Below, piece after piece: positions 26,492-36,738 of a stretch of 64,000 nt of DNA. A program made the position numbers and the translations under genes. The stretch comes from Fusobacterium necrophorum subsp. necrophorum. GTDB taxonomy: Bacteria; Fusobacteriota; Fusobacteriia; Fusobacteriales; Fusobacteriaceae. Where the stretch lies: assembly GCF_004006635.1 (NCBI RefSeq), contig NZ_CP034842.1, forward strand, positions 1,612,001 to 1,676,000, given 5' to 3'. Numbering within the stretch: the stretch's first letter is position 1; each line of letters starts with the position of its first letter. The notes below the pieces were generated by a model. The model did no database searches and was not told where the DNA came from. It was given only the letters and a program-made list of their open reading frames with translations.

Positions 26492-27481
26492 TTAATCCTC
26501 ATACCCATTCGGATGAGTTTTATGCCATTTCCATGCTGTTTCTATTATTTTTTCCAAACTGTTATATTTTGGCATCCAATGCAATTCATGAATTGCCTTT
26601 TCAGAAGAAGCTACTAATTTTGCAGGATCTCCGGCTCTTCTTGGAGAAACTTCTGCAGGAATCGGATGTCCTGTTACTTTTCTGCAAACATCTATCACTT
26701 CCTTTACGGAAAATCCTTCTCCATTTCCTAAATTGAAAATCGTGCTTTCTCCTCCTCTTCGTAATCGATTGAAAGCCAAAATATGAGCATCTGCCAAATC
26801 CATGACATGAATATAATCTCGAATACAGGTTCCGTCTTGTGTCGGATAGTCATCTCCGTAAATTCCAATTTTTTCCCGTTCTCCTGCAGCAACCTGTAAG
26901 ACAATCGGAATTAAATGAGTTTCCGTCGTATGAGCTTCTCCGATTTCTCCACTTTCATGAGCTCCTGCTACATTAAAATACCGTAGAACGGTATATTTCA
27001 TGCCATAAGCTTTATCGCACCATTTTAACATTTTCTCCACACATAATTTACTTTCCCCATAAGGATTGGTCGGAAAGGTAGTGTCCGTTTCTAAAATAGG
27101 AATATTTTCAGGCTCTCCATAGGTAGCCGCTGTAGAAGAAAATACAATGTTATTCACCTTATATTTTTGCATAGCTTTTAATAAGCATAAAGTTCCGTAC
27201 ACATTATTATCAAAATATTTTAAAGGTTCCTCTACACTTTCTCCTACCAAAGAAAACGCTGCAAAATCAATCACTCCATCAATGCTATGCCTTTCGAAAG
27301 CATGATGTAGAAACGCCTCATCTCGTAAATCTCCAAGCAATAATTCCGCCCTTTCATCAACAGCATCCACATGTCCTGTCACCAAATTATCAATAACAAC
27401 AACGTTTTCTCCTTGATCTAACAAGGCCCTCACTACATGACTTCCAATATATCCTGCTCCTCCGCATACCAATACTGCCAT
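26492..27481 (-). CDS. galE: UDP-glucose 4-epimerase
   Basis: This 329-residue extended short-chain dehydrogenase/reductase has the NAD-binding GGAGYIGSH at the start, SSTAATYGEPE, the catalytic YGESK pair and GDDYPTQDGTCIRDYIHV. It interconverts UDP-galactose and UDP-glucose in the cytoplasm, closing the Leloir pathway and supplying UDP-sugars for surface polysaccharide. It is the third gene of galK-galT-galE, 11 nt after galT. Length is normal for the bacterial enzyme. Confidence 0.97.
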   Translation of the reverse strand: MAVLVCGGAGYIGSHVVRALLDQGENVVVIDNLVTGHVDAVDERAELLLGDLRDEAFLHHAFERHSIDGVIDFAAFSLVGESVEEPLKYFDNNVYGTLCLLKAMQKYKVNNIVFSSTAATYGEPENIPILETDTTFPTNPYGESKLCVEKMLKWCDKAYGMKYTVLRYFNVAGAHESGEIGEAHTTETHLIPIVLQVAAGEREKIGIYGDDYPTQDGTCIRDYIHVMDLADAHILAFNRLRRGGESTIFNLGNGEGFSVKEVIDVCRKVTGHPIPAEVSPRRAGDPAKLVASSEKAIHELHWMPKYNSLEKIIETAWKWHKTHPNGYED

Positions 27482-27492
27482 GGTTTCCCTCC

Positions 27493-28986
27493 TTAGTTTT
27501 CATTGACGGCTTCCACAAAACGTAACAGCCCCCGTCGTCCCTCTTCTGTCCTTTTATACACTCCTGCATCCTCTAAAACATGCTCGAATACCCTTCCCAC
27601 TTCTTTTTCTAAATCAATCTCAGAGTTTGGAAAAGAAGCAATCCATGCATAATGTTTTTGAACCCTCTCATCCATTTTTATTTTTTCCAAATACTTTTCT
27701 TCTTGCAAATATTCTCGAATGATTTCCAATTCCTCTTTCAATCTTCCCGGTAAAACAGCCAATCCCATGACTTCAATTAAACCGATATTTTCTTTTTTAA
27801 TATTGTGATAAACCTCATGAGGATGAAAAATTCCCAAAGGATGTGCTTCGCTCCTTCGATTGTTTCGAAGAACCAAGTCCATTTCAAAAGCTTCTCCCCG
27901 TCTACGTCCGATAGGAGTGATCGTATTGTGCGGCTCCTCTCCGGTATAAGCATAAATTCCACAATTTTCATCACTGTATTCTCTCCAAATCTTCAAGATT
28001 TTATCAGACAGATTGATAATCGCTTCTCGATTGGGAGAGGAAATTCGAAGCACGGACATAGGCCATTTTACAATGCCCGCTTTTACTTTTTCAAAGCCCT
28101 TAAAGACCACTTCTTCTTCTATTTCCGCCTTTGCCATTGGAAATTCATGATTTCCTCCCTGATAGTGATCATGGCTTAAAATAGAGCCTCCTACAATCGG
28201 TAAATCGGCATTTGAACCTAAAAAATAATGAGGAATCTGTTCCAAAAAAGCAGTGATTCTTGCAAAACTATCTCGACTGATTTTCATGGGTCGATGTTCT
28301 CTGGAAAAAACAATGGCGTGCTCATTGTAGTACACATAAGGAGAATATTGCAAATACCATTTCTCTTCTTCCAAAACAAAAGGTAACACTCTGTGATTTT
28401 GCCTTGCCGGATGATTTCCCATTCCCGCATAGCCTACATTTTCATAACAAAGCAAACATTTCGGATAAGAAGAACTCGGTATATTTTTTTGTCTTTCAAT
28501 ATCTCTCGGATCTTTTTCCGGTTTCGACAAATTGATGGTAATTTCTAAGTCTCCATATTCTGTCGGCACCTGCCAATATACATTTTTTGCGATTCTATCC
28601 ATACGAATATAGTTTGTCTTTTGAGAAAACTCATAAAATTTTCGAGTTGCTACCTCCTTGCTGAATTCTGAAGTCTCTCGAAAACGATCGATGACTTGAC
28701 TGGGACTTGGAGTTAATTTTCCCATAATTTTCGTATCAAACAATTCCCGGTTTCCGGCAGTGTCCTCTATGATTCCCTGTTCCACCGCATAATCACAGAG
28801 AGTATCCAAAATGCTCTGTGGATATTTGGGCATCATACAAGCCGAAATCGGCATTTCTTTCCACTCCGTCAGATGAAATAAATCCATCAGCTCATTTCTG
28901 ACCCAAATCTCATCATAATCCACAATCAGCTCATTTTCCAATCCATACTTAATCAGACGATTCAAAGTACCATGAATTTCTGCCAT
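27493..28986 (-). CDS. galT: Galactose-1-phosphate uridylyltransferase, class II
   Basis: This 497-residue protein is the long Firmicute-type GalT (class II) and not the shorter E. coli type. The active-site His-Pro-His is seen in LGIFHPHEVYHNIKK, and SHDHYQGGNHEFPM and KCLLCYENVGYAG are family hallmarks. It transfers UMP from UDP-glucose to galactose 1-phosphate. Its ATG overlaps the galK stop as TAATG, suggesting coupled translation. It lies between galK and galE in the Leloir operon. Confidence 0.96.
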   Translation of the reverse strand: MAEIHGTLNRLIKYGLENELIVDYDEIWVRNELMDLFHLTEWKEMPISACMMPKYPQSILDTLCDYAVEQGIIEDTAGNRELFDTKIMGKLTPSPSQVIDRFRETSEFSKEVATRKFYEFSQKTNYIRMDRIAKNVYWQVPTEYGDLEITINLSKPEKDPRDIERQKNIPSSSYPKCLLCYENVGYAGMGNHPARQNHRVLPFVLEEEKWYLQYSPYVYYNEHAIVFSREHRPMKISRDSFARITAFLEQIPHYFLGSNADLPIVGGSILSHDHYQGGNHEFPMAKAEIEEEVVFKGFEKVKAGIVKWPMSVLRISSPNREAIINLSDKILKIWREYSDENCGIYAYTGEEPHNTITPIGRRRGEAFEMDLVLRNNRRSEAHPLGIFHPHEVYHNIKKENIGLIEVMGLAVLPGRLKEELEIIREYLQEEKYLEKIKMDERVQKHYAWIASFPNSEIDLEKEVGRVFEHVLEDAGVYKRTEEGRRGLLRFVEAVNEN

Positions 28987-30197
28987 TAAAAATCACCTAA
29001 CTTTCTTGTTCCATCTCCAATCTTTGCAATATAAAAATCTGCCTGTAATCCTGTCTTAGCGGTATATTTTTTCCCCACGTTCTGAATAAAATGTTCCATT
29101 TCCCGGTTTGTGACAATGCTGACAGTACAACCCCCAAAACCTGCTCCTGTCATTCTGGATCCCAAACATCCTTCTTCTTCCCAAGCGGCTTCCACCAAAC
29201 TATCCAATTCAAAACCGGTCACTTCATAATCATCCCGTAATGAAAGATGAGACTCATTCATGAGTTTTCCAAAGGCAATGACATCCTTTTGATTCAATTT
29301 TTCTACGGCTGCCTTTGTTCTTTCATTCTCCGTTACCGCATGTTTTGCTCTTTTTCGTTTTTCTTCTCCCTGAATCAAAGCTTTTTTTTCTTCAAATTCC
29401 TTAACGGATAATTCTCCAAGATATTGAATGGAAAGTCCCGATCTTTGCAAATCTGCCACCGCCGCCTCGCAGGAAGCTCTTCTCTCATTATATTTAGAAT
29501 CCGCCAAACCTCTCTTTTTATTCGTATTGGCGATGACAATCGAAGCCTCTTCCAGAACAAGAGGAACGTATTGATAATCTAAATTATTACAATCCAACAA
29601 AATGGCATGATCTTTTTTTCCCATTCCAATGGCAAACTGATCCATAATTCCACAATTTACTTTATTGAAGACATTTTCCGATCTTTGACATAATTTTACC
29701 ATGGAAATTCTATCAATGTCCACTTGATACAAATCTTTTACAATCTCCGCAATTAACAATTCAATGGAAGCGGAAGAAGATAAGCCCGCCCCATTCGGAA
29801 TATTTCCTTCCAATAAAATATCAAAGCCGAAAGAGGTGTTCACTCCCATATCTTGAAACATTTTGATCACTCCCTTAGGATAATTTGTCCAAGCATGCTT
29901 CTCTTCATACACAATATTTTCCAAAGAGATTTCAAACATTCCCAACTCTTTAAAATTATTGGAATACATACGACAACATTTGTCTTTCCTTCGTTTTAAG
30001 ACCGCATAAGTTCCAAAACTCAAGGCACAAGGAAAGACATATCCTCCATTATAATCCGTATGTTCTCCAATCAAATTCACTCTTCCCGGAGAAAAGTATC
30101 CTTCCCATATTTCCGATGTATCAGCAGCGAAAAGTCTTCTCGCTTCTTCACATAGCCTTTTGATGATTGCTTCTCTTTGTTCCACCACTTTCGTCAC
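28986..30197 (-). CDS. galK: Galactokinase
   Basis: This GHMP kinase of about 400 residues has the three family motifs: sugar-binding GRVNLIGEHTDYNGGYVF, ATP-binding GAGLSSSASIE and the C-terminal GSRMTGAGFGGC. It phosphorylates galactose to galactose 1-phosphate. It is the first gene of the galKTE operon, about 25 nt from a predicted promoter. The start is uncertain. GTG 30197 opens the frame, but GAGGTG lies over it, so the GTG at 30188 (6 nt after that site) may be the true start, shortening the protein by three residues. Confidence 0.96.
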   Translation of the reverse strand: MTKVVEQREAIIKRLCEEARRLFAADTSEIWEGYFSPGRVNLIGEHTDYNGGYVFPCALSFGTYAVLKRRKDKCCRMYSNNFKELGMFEISLENIVYEEKHAWTNYPKGVIKMFQDMGVNTSFGFDILLEGNIPNGAGLSSSASIELLIAEIVKDLYQVDIDRISMVKLCQRSENVFNKVNCGIMDQFAIGMGKKDHAILLDCNNLDYQYVPLVLEEASIVIANTNKKRGLADSKYNERRASCEAAVADLQRSGLSIQYLGELSVKEFEEKKALIQGEEKRKRAKHAVTENERTKAAVEKLNQKDVIAFGKLMNESHLSLRDDYEVTGFELDSLVEAAWEEEGCLGSRMTGAGFGGCTVSIVTNREMEHFIQNVGKKYTAKTGLQADFYIAKIGDGTRKLGDF

Positions 30198-30220
30198 CTC
30201 ATATTGATATAGTCTTCTCT

Positions 30221-30248
30221 ATTATAAATATTTTTTCCATTTTGTCAA
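30221..30248 (-). promoter_or_regulatory. Predicted gal operon promoter
   Basis: On the minus strand TTGACA (30248-30243), a 16-nt spacer and TATAAT (30226-30221) form a near-consensus sigma-70 promoter just upstream of galK. No clear operator palindrome is visible. Confidence 0.8.
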
Positions 30249-30306
30249 AAGAAAAAATCTCTTTTTTCAAACTTATTCTGATTTGTTGAATCACTTTCCA
30301 TCTATT

Positions 30307-31275
30307 TTATGTCACTTCCTTTTTCTCTTCTTTAAAAAGCTCTACTTTTTCAAATACAAACTTCTCCAGCCAATACTCTTTTGTAAAAGAGGCATAAGAA
30401 ATATGACCTCCATATTTTGGAGTTTCCAAATGAAGAAAAGCATTGTTCTTCACTTCTTCTCTTGGATAACAACGCCCGCTCATCATGGGATCATCCAAAG
30501 CCGTGAGAATCAAAGTCGGATGATGAATCTTTTTTAAATGAAATAAGGAGCTGTTCTTCTCATAATAATCATAGGCATCTTTGCAGCCTGCAAGCTTGGA
30601 AGTTAAAAGATGATCAAATTCTACCAAAGTTTTCGCTTTTTGTATTTTTTCTATAGAAATTCCCATTCCTCTTAAAAGATTCGGATATATTTTTTCTTTT
30701 TTTAGGACTTTTCTCTTCAACCTCCATAAAAAATATTGTTCATACATTCGATTCCAACCTTTTGAAAACAGCAGAGAGCTCTCTTTTAAATCACAAGGGG
30801 GAGAAACTGCCACTCCCATTTTTACATTTTTCGGAATCTTCTCCTCCTTTCCCAAATAATCCAAAACTTTATTGGCTCCCAAGCTGAAACCGATTAATAC
30901 CACCTCTTGATACTCTGAAGTCAACTCCAGGGCGGTGGAAATTTCATCTCCTTTTCCTGCTACATAAAAAAAAGGACTTGGGTTAGGCTCCTTACTACAA
31001 CTTCGATAGTTTAAGGCTAATACGTCCCAAGATCTTTCTGAAAAATAACGAGCAAAGGCTTTCATATAGTGACTTTTTGAACTTCCTTCCAGACCATGAC
31101 AAAGAAGAATAATTTTAGAATTTCCTCTTCGCACCCAGTCAAAATCTAAAAAATCATCTTTTCCTACTAAAACTCTCTGTCTCCTATACCGGATTTTCAC
31201 TTTTCGGAATAAAGTGGGAAAACAGGTATTGATATGAGCATTTTGAAATAGAAAAGAAGGTTTGTATTCTTTCAT
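30307..31275 (-). CDS. YheT-family alpha/beta hydrolase (1)
   Basis: This 322-residue cytoplasmic alpha/beta hydrolase belongs to the YheT/COG0429 group. It has HGLEGSSKSHY at the oxyanion strand, nucleophile Ser in GFSLGANKVL, an acid in ALDDPM and His in GGHISY. Family members are esterases or lipases of mostly unknown substrate. Its start overlaps the stop of the second YheT paralogue by 4 nt (ATGA), so the pair is translationally coupled. They lie at the end of the TetR-RND efflux operon with only short gaps. Confidence 0.85.
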   Translation of the reverse strand: MKEYKPSFLFQNAHINTCFPTLFRKVKIRYRRQRVLVGKDDFLDFDWVRRGNSKIILLCHGLEGSSKSHYMKAFARYFSERSWDVLALNYRSCSKEPNPSPFFYVAGKGDEISTALELTSEYQEVVLIGFSLGANKVLDYLGKEEKIPKNVKMGVAVSPPCDLKESSLLFSKGWNRMYEQYFLWRLKRKVLKKEKIYPNLLRGMGISIEKIQKAKTLVEFDHLLTSKLAGCKDAYDYYEKNSSLFHLKKIHHPTLILTALDDPMMSGRCYPREEVKNNAFLHLETPKYGGHISYASFTKEYWLEKFVFEKVELFKEEKKEVT

Positions 31276-32150
31276 TCTACAGCCTCCTCCAACATAAAGT
31301 CCACAATTCTTTCTTCCAGACCGAATCTTTGATTTTTGGATTCATAACCTAAATGTCCTCCGAATTCCGGTCTTTCAAAAAATAAATTTGAGTTCCTTCT
31401 TCCCTCCTCCGTTGGAAAACAGTTTGAAGAAACCACAATATCATCCCAAGGTAAAAGCAACAAAGTCGGTCTTGTAATCAAATGCAGTCTTCCCTTCGTC
31501 GTGGTAGTTTTGTAATATTCGTCTATATTCGAAAAACCCTCCACCTTAATGGTAAAAGTTTCATCAAAAGCTCTTAGTCCTTTGCTTCTGAGAACTTCCT
31601 CCAAGCAAACTCCCGCTTCCTCAAAAATATTCGGATATTTTTGATTCTTTTCTCGTAGACAGTCTTTGATTTTGTCTAAAAAATACTCCTGATATTCGCC
31701 ATTACCTAATTTCTCAAAATCGGAAATGGAAGCCCAGACATCACAGGGAGCGGAAACGGAAACAGCTCCTTTAATCAGTTCATACTTTGGAAGTAAGTGT
31801 ACCATAAAATTTAAAACAATATTTCCTCCCATACTGAAACCGACTAAAACAATTTCAGAATATTCTTCCTCAAAGGCTTTCACTACCGTTTCCAAGTCCA
31901 AATATGTCATCATTCCATACATTTTTGCTTTCCGATTGACTTCCTCGCTACAAGAGCGATAATTCATCGCCACGACATCAAAATCTCTTCTCTGAAATTC
32001 TTCCGCAGTCGATTTCATATAGGGAGCCTCCGAGCTTCCTCCTAAGCCGTGACAAAGAATAGCCAAACGGCTATTCCCTGTCAGTAAACAATCTAAATCT
32101 AAAAAATCTTCATCTTCCGTTGTAATTCTTCTTCGCTCGTACTTTACCAT
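31272..32150 (-). CDS. YheT-family alpha/beta hydrolase (2)
   Basis: This 292-residue paralogue of the downstream hydrolase has the same layout: HGLGGSSEAPYMKS, nucleophile Ser in GFSMGGNIVLN, Asp in PWDDIVV and His in GGHLGYES. The N-terminus is shorter, without the FxNAHINT-type segment of its neighbour. It follows the PG0541-like gene after only 11 nt and overlaps the next hydrolase by 4 nt. It is therefore probably expressed with the efflux pump. Substrate unknown; a role in membrane lipid or exported-compound metabolism would be a guess. Confidence 0.85.
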   Translation of the reverse strand: MVKYERRRITTEDEDFLDLDCLLTGNSRLAILCHGLGGSSEAPYMKSTAEEFQRRDFDVVAMNYRSCSEEVNRKAKMYGMMTYLDLETVVKAFEEEYSEIVLVGFSMGGNIVLNFMVHLLPKYELIKGAVSVSAPCDVWASISDFEKLGNGEYQEYFLDKIKDCLREKNQKYPNIFEEAGVCLEEVLRSKGLRAFDETFTIKVEGFSNIDEYYKTTTTKGRLHLITRPTLLLLPWDDIVVSSNCFPTEEGRRNSNLFFERPEFGGHLGYESKNQRFGLEERIVDFMLEEAVE

Positions 32151-32161
32151 TTTCTTCTTCC

Positions 32162-32551
32162 TTACTTATAATTATGCTTTTTCTTTAATGCCTCCAATAA
32201 TTCTTCTTTTACCGGAATCTCTTCCTGATAAAGACTGGGAATAATCCTTTCGACCGGAATAATTCCGACGGACATAATGATCCCTTCCGGCAAAGACATT
32301 CGAAATGTTTTCAAATAGGATAACATTTCTTCCAACTTCTCTTCCGCAATGACAAGAGTAAAGAAACAGTCTGTTCCCGGCCATATCTTATTATTTTTAT
32401 GTCGCAAACTCTTACTAATGACTCTTTCGGTGTGGCTTTGAACCGTATAATAATAAAAATCAATGTCTTCAAAAAAATCTTCCAATCTTCCTTTTTGTGA
32501 TTCATTTACATGCACCAGAACCATTTTATAATTTTCCATTTCCATCACCAT
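32162..32551 (-). CDS. PG0541-like transporter-associated protein (PII-like fold)
   Basis: This protein of about 125-129 residues is small and soluble with a ferredoxin-like alternation: YKMVLVHVNESQKGRLEDFF, then SHTERVISKS and TDCFFTLVIAEEKLEEMLSYL. It resembles the PG0541-type proteins encoded beside RND pumps in Bacteroidetes and fusobacteria, which look like PII regulators. It lies 5 nt after the RND pump gene. A role in sensing or tuning the pump is plausible but unproven. Start could be ATG 32551 or the Met codons 2-4 residues in. Confidence 0.65.
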   Translation of the reverse strand: MVMEMENYKMVLVHVNESQKGRLEDFFEDIDFYYYTVQSHTERVISKSLRHKNNKIWPGTDCFFTLVIAEEKLEEMLSYLKTFRMSLPEGIIMSVGIIPVERIIPSLYQEEIPVKEELLEALKKKHNYK

Positions 32552-32556
32552 CCTCC

Positions 32557-35500
32557 TTATTTTGCCTTTCTAAAAAATTTAAAATGAGAAAAAAAGTGTT
32601 TCCCGAAAAGGATGAAATCGTCCATCAAGGAATATAAAATCGGAATGACCACTAAAGTCAATAAGGTAGAGACACTCAAACCGAAAATAACAGCCAAGGA
32701 CATTCCTCGATAAATTTCAGAACCTTCTCCAAAGCCCAAAGCCATTGGAACCATTCCCAAAACAGTGGTAGCCGTTGTCATTAAAATAGGTCTCAACCTT
32801 GTGGAACCGGCTTCAATAATAGCTTGTTCTCGGCTCATTCCTCGAATCCGCATCAATTGAATAAAATCGATAAGAACTATCGCATTATTTACAACAATTC
32901 CCGCCAATAGAATAATTCCTATCATGGTCATCATGTTCATTGCCTGTCCCAGAATAAACAATCCAAGAAAAACTCCAATCAAAGCCAAAGGAATGGAACC
33001 GATTACTACAAATGGCAGTAAGAAACTTTCAAATTGAGCGGCAATTAAAGCGTAAATCAAGAAAATAGCAATCATCAGAGCCGAGCTCAGTTGTGACATA
33101 GCAGCATTCATATTTTCAGATTGTCCACCCCAAACATAGCTAATGGCATCCAAACGATTAAACTTTTGGAAAGCTTGTACAAAAGCTTGTTGCAAACCTC
33201 GAGTTCCTAAGCCGTTGTCGTTTGCTGAAATGGTTACACTGTAAATTCTATCTTTCTTTTCAATTGACAAAGAACCTTCTCCATATACAATGTCTGCAAC
33301 GTCTCCAACTTTGATAAACTTATTTTCTCCAATCTTAATATTTAAATTTTTCAATTGGTTGACATCTTGCCTTTGCTCTTTTGGAAGTCTTACCAACACG
33401 TCTATATTTTCCGTTCCTGTTTTAATCGTAGTTGTATTTCCACGATTCCCTCCTAATATATAATAACTCAAATTTTGTGCAATTACAACCGGATTTATTC
33501 CATAACTTCGAATTTTATCTCGATTTAAAATAAGTCTGGCTTCTTGACTTCCCGGATCCAGAGAGGATTTTACATCTCGAACTTTTGGATTTTTGGATAC
33601 TTCCGCCTGTACCAAAGCTCCTAAAGCTTTAATTTCATCTAAATTCGCTCCCTTAATTTGAAATTCGACATCTCGTCGAATACTTCCCATTCCAAAATCT
33701 TCCTTTAAACTCACTCTCGTATCCGGAATTTTGGAAACCAAGGGTCTCATTTTCTCTATAACTTCAAAGACACTGGTGGAACGGGTATCTTTTTTCCCAA
33801 TATCCACGTTAACATTTACACTGTTGCTTCCCACGATAATAAAATATGTTTTCGTGTTAGGTTCTTCTTTCACGAAAGCTTCAATTTGTTTCGCAATCTT
33901 ATCCGACTTTTCTAAATCCAAGCCATTCGGTAATTCTGCTGTAATAGAATATCTCCCCTGATCCTGTTTCGGCATAAAATTAAATTTTAGAAAACCGGAA
34001 ATAAAGATAGAAAATACAAATACTCCTAAAGTAACAAATATGGTTAATTTTCTATGAGAAAGAGCATAACGAATCAATTTCAAATATTTCTCTCTTACTT
34101 TATGAAAAATTTTTCCGTCTGAGGAAATCCGAATCTCATTGCTCATCAACTTACTTGCCAACATGGGAATCAGTGTCAGAGCTACAATCAAGGCAGCCAC
34201 GTTGGAGAAGATAATTGCATAGGCCATATCTCTAAAAATTTCTCGGGCAAAACCCGGAATAAATAAAATGGGAATAAATACCAACATAGTTGTCAAAGCG
34301 GAAGCAAAAATCGAAGCGCTGACTTCCGTCGAACCATTTTCAGATGCCTCAATGACAGGAGAATGTAAATCTGTAATATGTCGATAAATATTGTCAATAA
34401 CCACCACCGAATTATCTGTCAACATTCCGACTCCAATGGACAATCCCATTAAGGAAATCAGATTCAGTGTCGTTCCCGTTGCTTTTAAAAAAGCAAAGGT
34501 GAAGATGACGGAGATAGGTAAAGCCAAAGTAATCAAGAAAGTGGCTCTCACATTTCTCAAAAAAAGAAATAATACAATCGTTGCCAAAATTAAGCCTTGA
34601 ATGGCATTGGAACTTACTCCTGAAATGGAACTTTTAATGTCTATCGAAGTGTCCATGATGATATTATATTTTGTTCCTTTCGGCATGATACTCTCCAATT
34701 CCTGTAAGGCAACTTTTGCCTTTTCAATTAAGTCTACGGTACTTCCGTCCGTTGACTTTTGCAATAGAATCGTAATAGCTTCCTCTCCTGAAATATATCC
34801 CATATTGCTTGCATCTTCTCTCGTCAACACTACTTTTGCAACATCTTTTAATCTCAAAGTATTTCCATTGCTGTTAATAATCATATTTTCAAAATCTTCA
34901 ATACTTTGCATTTCTCCCATGTAACGAACTACCAATTGTTTCGTTCCTGTTCGTAAAGTTCCAATCGGTAAAATCGTACTCGAAGAAGAAATTAAAGAAT
35001 ACAATTCCACAGGAGAAAGATTATAGGCTGCTAATTTCTCACTGTCCACTTGAATTTGCAACTGTTTTTCCGGATTTCCATAAACATCCACCTGTGCCGC
35101 TCCCGGCAAACTCTCAAATTTCGGTTTTAAATATTCATCTACGAAAGTCGTTAATTCTGCCTTATTCGGAGCACTCATCATCACTACCATACTCAAGGTT
35201 CCCGTTCCTGCTTGAATTTTTTTCGCAACCGGATTCGTTGCATCTGCCGGTAAATCGTTTATAATCTTAGAAACTTCTCTTTGAATCTCCGTTACTTTTT
35301 GATCGGCGTTCACTCCAAAATTAAATTTTACTACAATACTGGAAGTTCCATAGGATGAAGTAGATTCAATCTTGTCTATTCCTTCCACATTCGGTAAAAT
35401 AGCTTCTATTTTTTTTGTAATTTGTGTTTCCACATCTTCTGCTACTGCCCCATTCCAACTGCTTCGAATCGTAACTGTTGGAATTTCCATATTCGGTAAT

Positions 35501-35607
35501 AATTCCGTTCTCATACTAAGCATTGTGATAATTCCAATGAAGATGACAGAAATTACCATCATGCTGGTGGCAACGGGTCGTCGTATTGAAAGACCTGCTA
35601 ATGTCAT
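32557..35607 (-). CDS. RND efflux pump inner-membrane subunit (HAE1/AcrB-like)
   Basis: This 1,016-residue protein has the duplicated RND architecture: an N-terminal membrane helix, a large periplasmic loop, helices 2-6 around residues 335-490, a second loop, and helices from about 850 to the end. The proton-relay segment reads GVGMLTDNSVVVIDNI, with one Asp where AcrB has two. The GxxxN-type motif GIVVNNAIVLIDFI marks the second half. It forms a trimer and uses the proton gradient to export drugs, bile acids or other amphiphiles through the partner adaptor and TolC. It is the fourth gene of the operon. Confidence 0.95.
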   Translation of the reverse strand: MTLAGLSIRRPVATSMMVISVIFIGIITMLSMRTELLPNMEIPTVTIRSSWNGAVAEDVETQITKKIEAILPNVEGIDKIESTSSYGTSSIVVKFNFGVNADQKVTEIQREVSKIINDLPADATNPVAKKIQAGTGTLSMVVMMSAPNKAELTTFVDEYLKPKFESLPGAAQVDVYGNPEKQLQIQVDSEKLAAYNLSPVELYSLISSSSTILPIGTLRTGTKQLVVRYMGEMQSIEDFENMIINSNGNTLRLKDVAKVVLTREDASNMGYISGEEAITILLQKSTDGSTVDLIEKAKVALQELESIMPKGTKYNIIMDTSIDIKSSISGVSSNAIQGLILATIVLFLFLRNVRATFLITLALPISVIFTFAFLKATGTTLNLISLMGLSIGVGMLTDNSVVVIDNIYRHITDLHSPVIEASENGSTEVSASIFASALTTMLVFIPILFIPGFAREIFRDMAYAIIFSNVAALIVALTLIPMLASKLMSNEIRISSDGKIFHKVREKYLKLIRYALSHRKLTIFVTLGVFVFSIFISGFLKFNFMPKQDQGRYSITAELPNGLDLEKSDKIAKQIEAFVKEEPNTKTYFIIVGSNSVNVNVDIGKKDTRSTSVFEVIEKMRPLVSKIPDTRVSLKEDFGMGSIRRDVEFQIKGANLDEIKALGALVQAEVSKNPKVRDVKSSLDPGSQEARLILNRDKIRSYGINPVVIAQNLSYYILGGNRGNTTTIKTGTENIDVLVRLPKEQRQDVNQLKNLNIKIGENKFIKVGDVADIVYGEGSLSIEKKDRIYSVTISANDNGLGTRGLQQAFVQAFQKFNRLDAISYVWGGQSENMNAAMSQLSSALMIAIFLIYALIAAQFESFLLPFVVIGSIPLALIGVFLGLFILGQAMNMMTMIGIILLAGIVVNNAIVLIDFIQLMRIRGMSREQAIIEAGSTRLRPILMTTATTVLGMVPMALGFGEGSEIYRGMSLAVIFGLSVSTLLTLVVIPILYSLMDDFILFGKHFFSHFKFFRKAK

Positions 35608-35630
35608 ATTGTTCCTCCCTCATGTTTCCT

Positions 35631-36725
35631 CTAATTTGCCTGTTTCGGATCTAAATCTTCTGCGGTACTTTCTTCCACCTTATCTCCATCTTGTAAACCA
35701 AACAATCCTTTTACGACAACTCGATCCCCCTCTTGAATTTCTTTGGAGATAATCTCTGTGTACTCTCCATTTTGAGCACCTGTTTGTACCTCTATTCTGA
35801 CTGCCTTTCCATCCACAATTTTAAAGATATAACTGATTAAATTTCTGACAAAAATTGCTTCATCCGGAATGGAAAGAGCTTGTTTACTTCCAATAGGAAT
35901 ATTGACGGAGGCATACATTCCGTCTTTGATTTCTTTATCAGGATTTGGAAGTGTTATCTTGGTCATGAAATTTTTGGTAGTTGTATCGGCAATGGGGTTC
36001 ACTTCACTGATGATTGCCTCATAATCCTTCCCTGTATTGTCCACATGGACTGTCAAATGATCTCCATTTTTTACATTGGCAATATATTCTCCCGGCAAAC
36101 CGATATAAGCCTGCATTTGATTATCATTTAACACGGTAAAGACATTTTCCAACGCATTGACCTTATTTCCCTCTTTTCCGAATAAATTTCCAATGCTTCC
36201 ACTGATGTCCGCTCTTCGTTCCAATTTACTGTAATCACTTTTTGCGCTTTGAAACATGGCTTTTGCCACTTCCAATTGTCCACTTGCAGAAACTAAAGTA
36301 TTTTCATATCCTACATATTCCAAATGAGAAATTAGACCTCTATCATATAATTGCTTAAATTTGCTGTGATTCCCTTGAGCAATTCGATAGGACGACTCCG
36401 CAGTTTGTAAATTTGCCAGAGCTTGCAAATACGAGGCTTTGGTTCCTGCATCTGAAAAACTCATAACCAAGTCTCCCTTTTTTACAAAATCTCCATTCTT
36501 TTTATAAATTTTTTCAATTGTTCCTCCTCGTTCTGTGTTATGATTAACTTTATCTTTTGGCTCCAATATAGCGTCCGATTGAAAAGTTTTGCTCATTTCT
36601 CTCATCACGATTTGTTCACTCACTATTTTTTTGGCAGGTATTTCCACAGGGAGTTCTTCCTTTTTCCCACAGGCTGTCAATAATACTATTCCTACCAATA
36701 CTGTCCTTATTATTCGTTTTTTCAT
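35631..36725 (-). CDS. RND periplasmic adaptor lipoprotein (membrane fusion protein)
   Basis: This 364-residue protein has a lipoprotein signal peptide ending LLTACGKK, so the mature N-terminal Cys would be lipidated. A lipoyl/hairpin region (EKIYKKNGDFVKKGDLVMSF), a coiled hairpin around residues 105-165, and the beta-barrel and membrane-proximal domains (VRNLISYIFKIVDGKAVRIE, VVVKGLFGLQDGDKV) follow. It links the RND pump to TolC. It lies 13 nt after the tolC-type gene and 23 nt before the pump gene. Confidence 0.94.
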   Translation of the reverse strand: MKKRIIRTVLVGIVLLTACGKKEELPVEIPAKKIVSEQIVMREMSKTFQSDAILEPKDKVNHNTERGGTIEKIYKKNGDFVKKGDLVMSFSDAGTKASYLQALANLQTAESSYRIAQGNHSKFKQLYDRGLISHLEYVGYENTLVSASGQLEVAKAMFQSAKSDYSKLERRADISGSIGNLFGKEGNKVNALENVFTVLNDNQMQAYIGLPGEYIANVKNGDHLTVHVDNTGKDYEAIISEVNPIADTTTKNFMTKITLPNPDKEIKDGMYASVNIPIGSKQALSIPDEAIFVRNLISYIFKIVDGKAVRIEVQTGAQNGEYTEIISKEIQEGDRVVVKGLFGLQDGDKVEESTAEDLDPKQAN

Positions 36726-36738
36726 CTTTCCTCCCGGT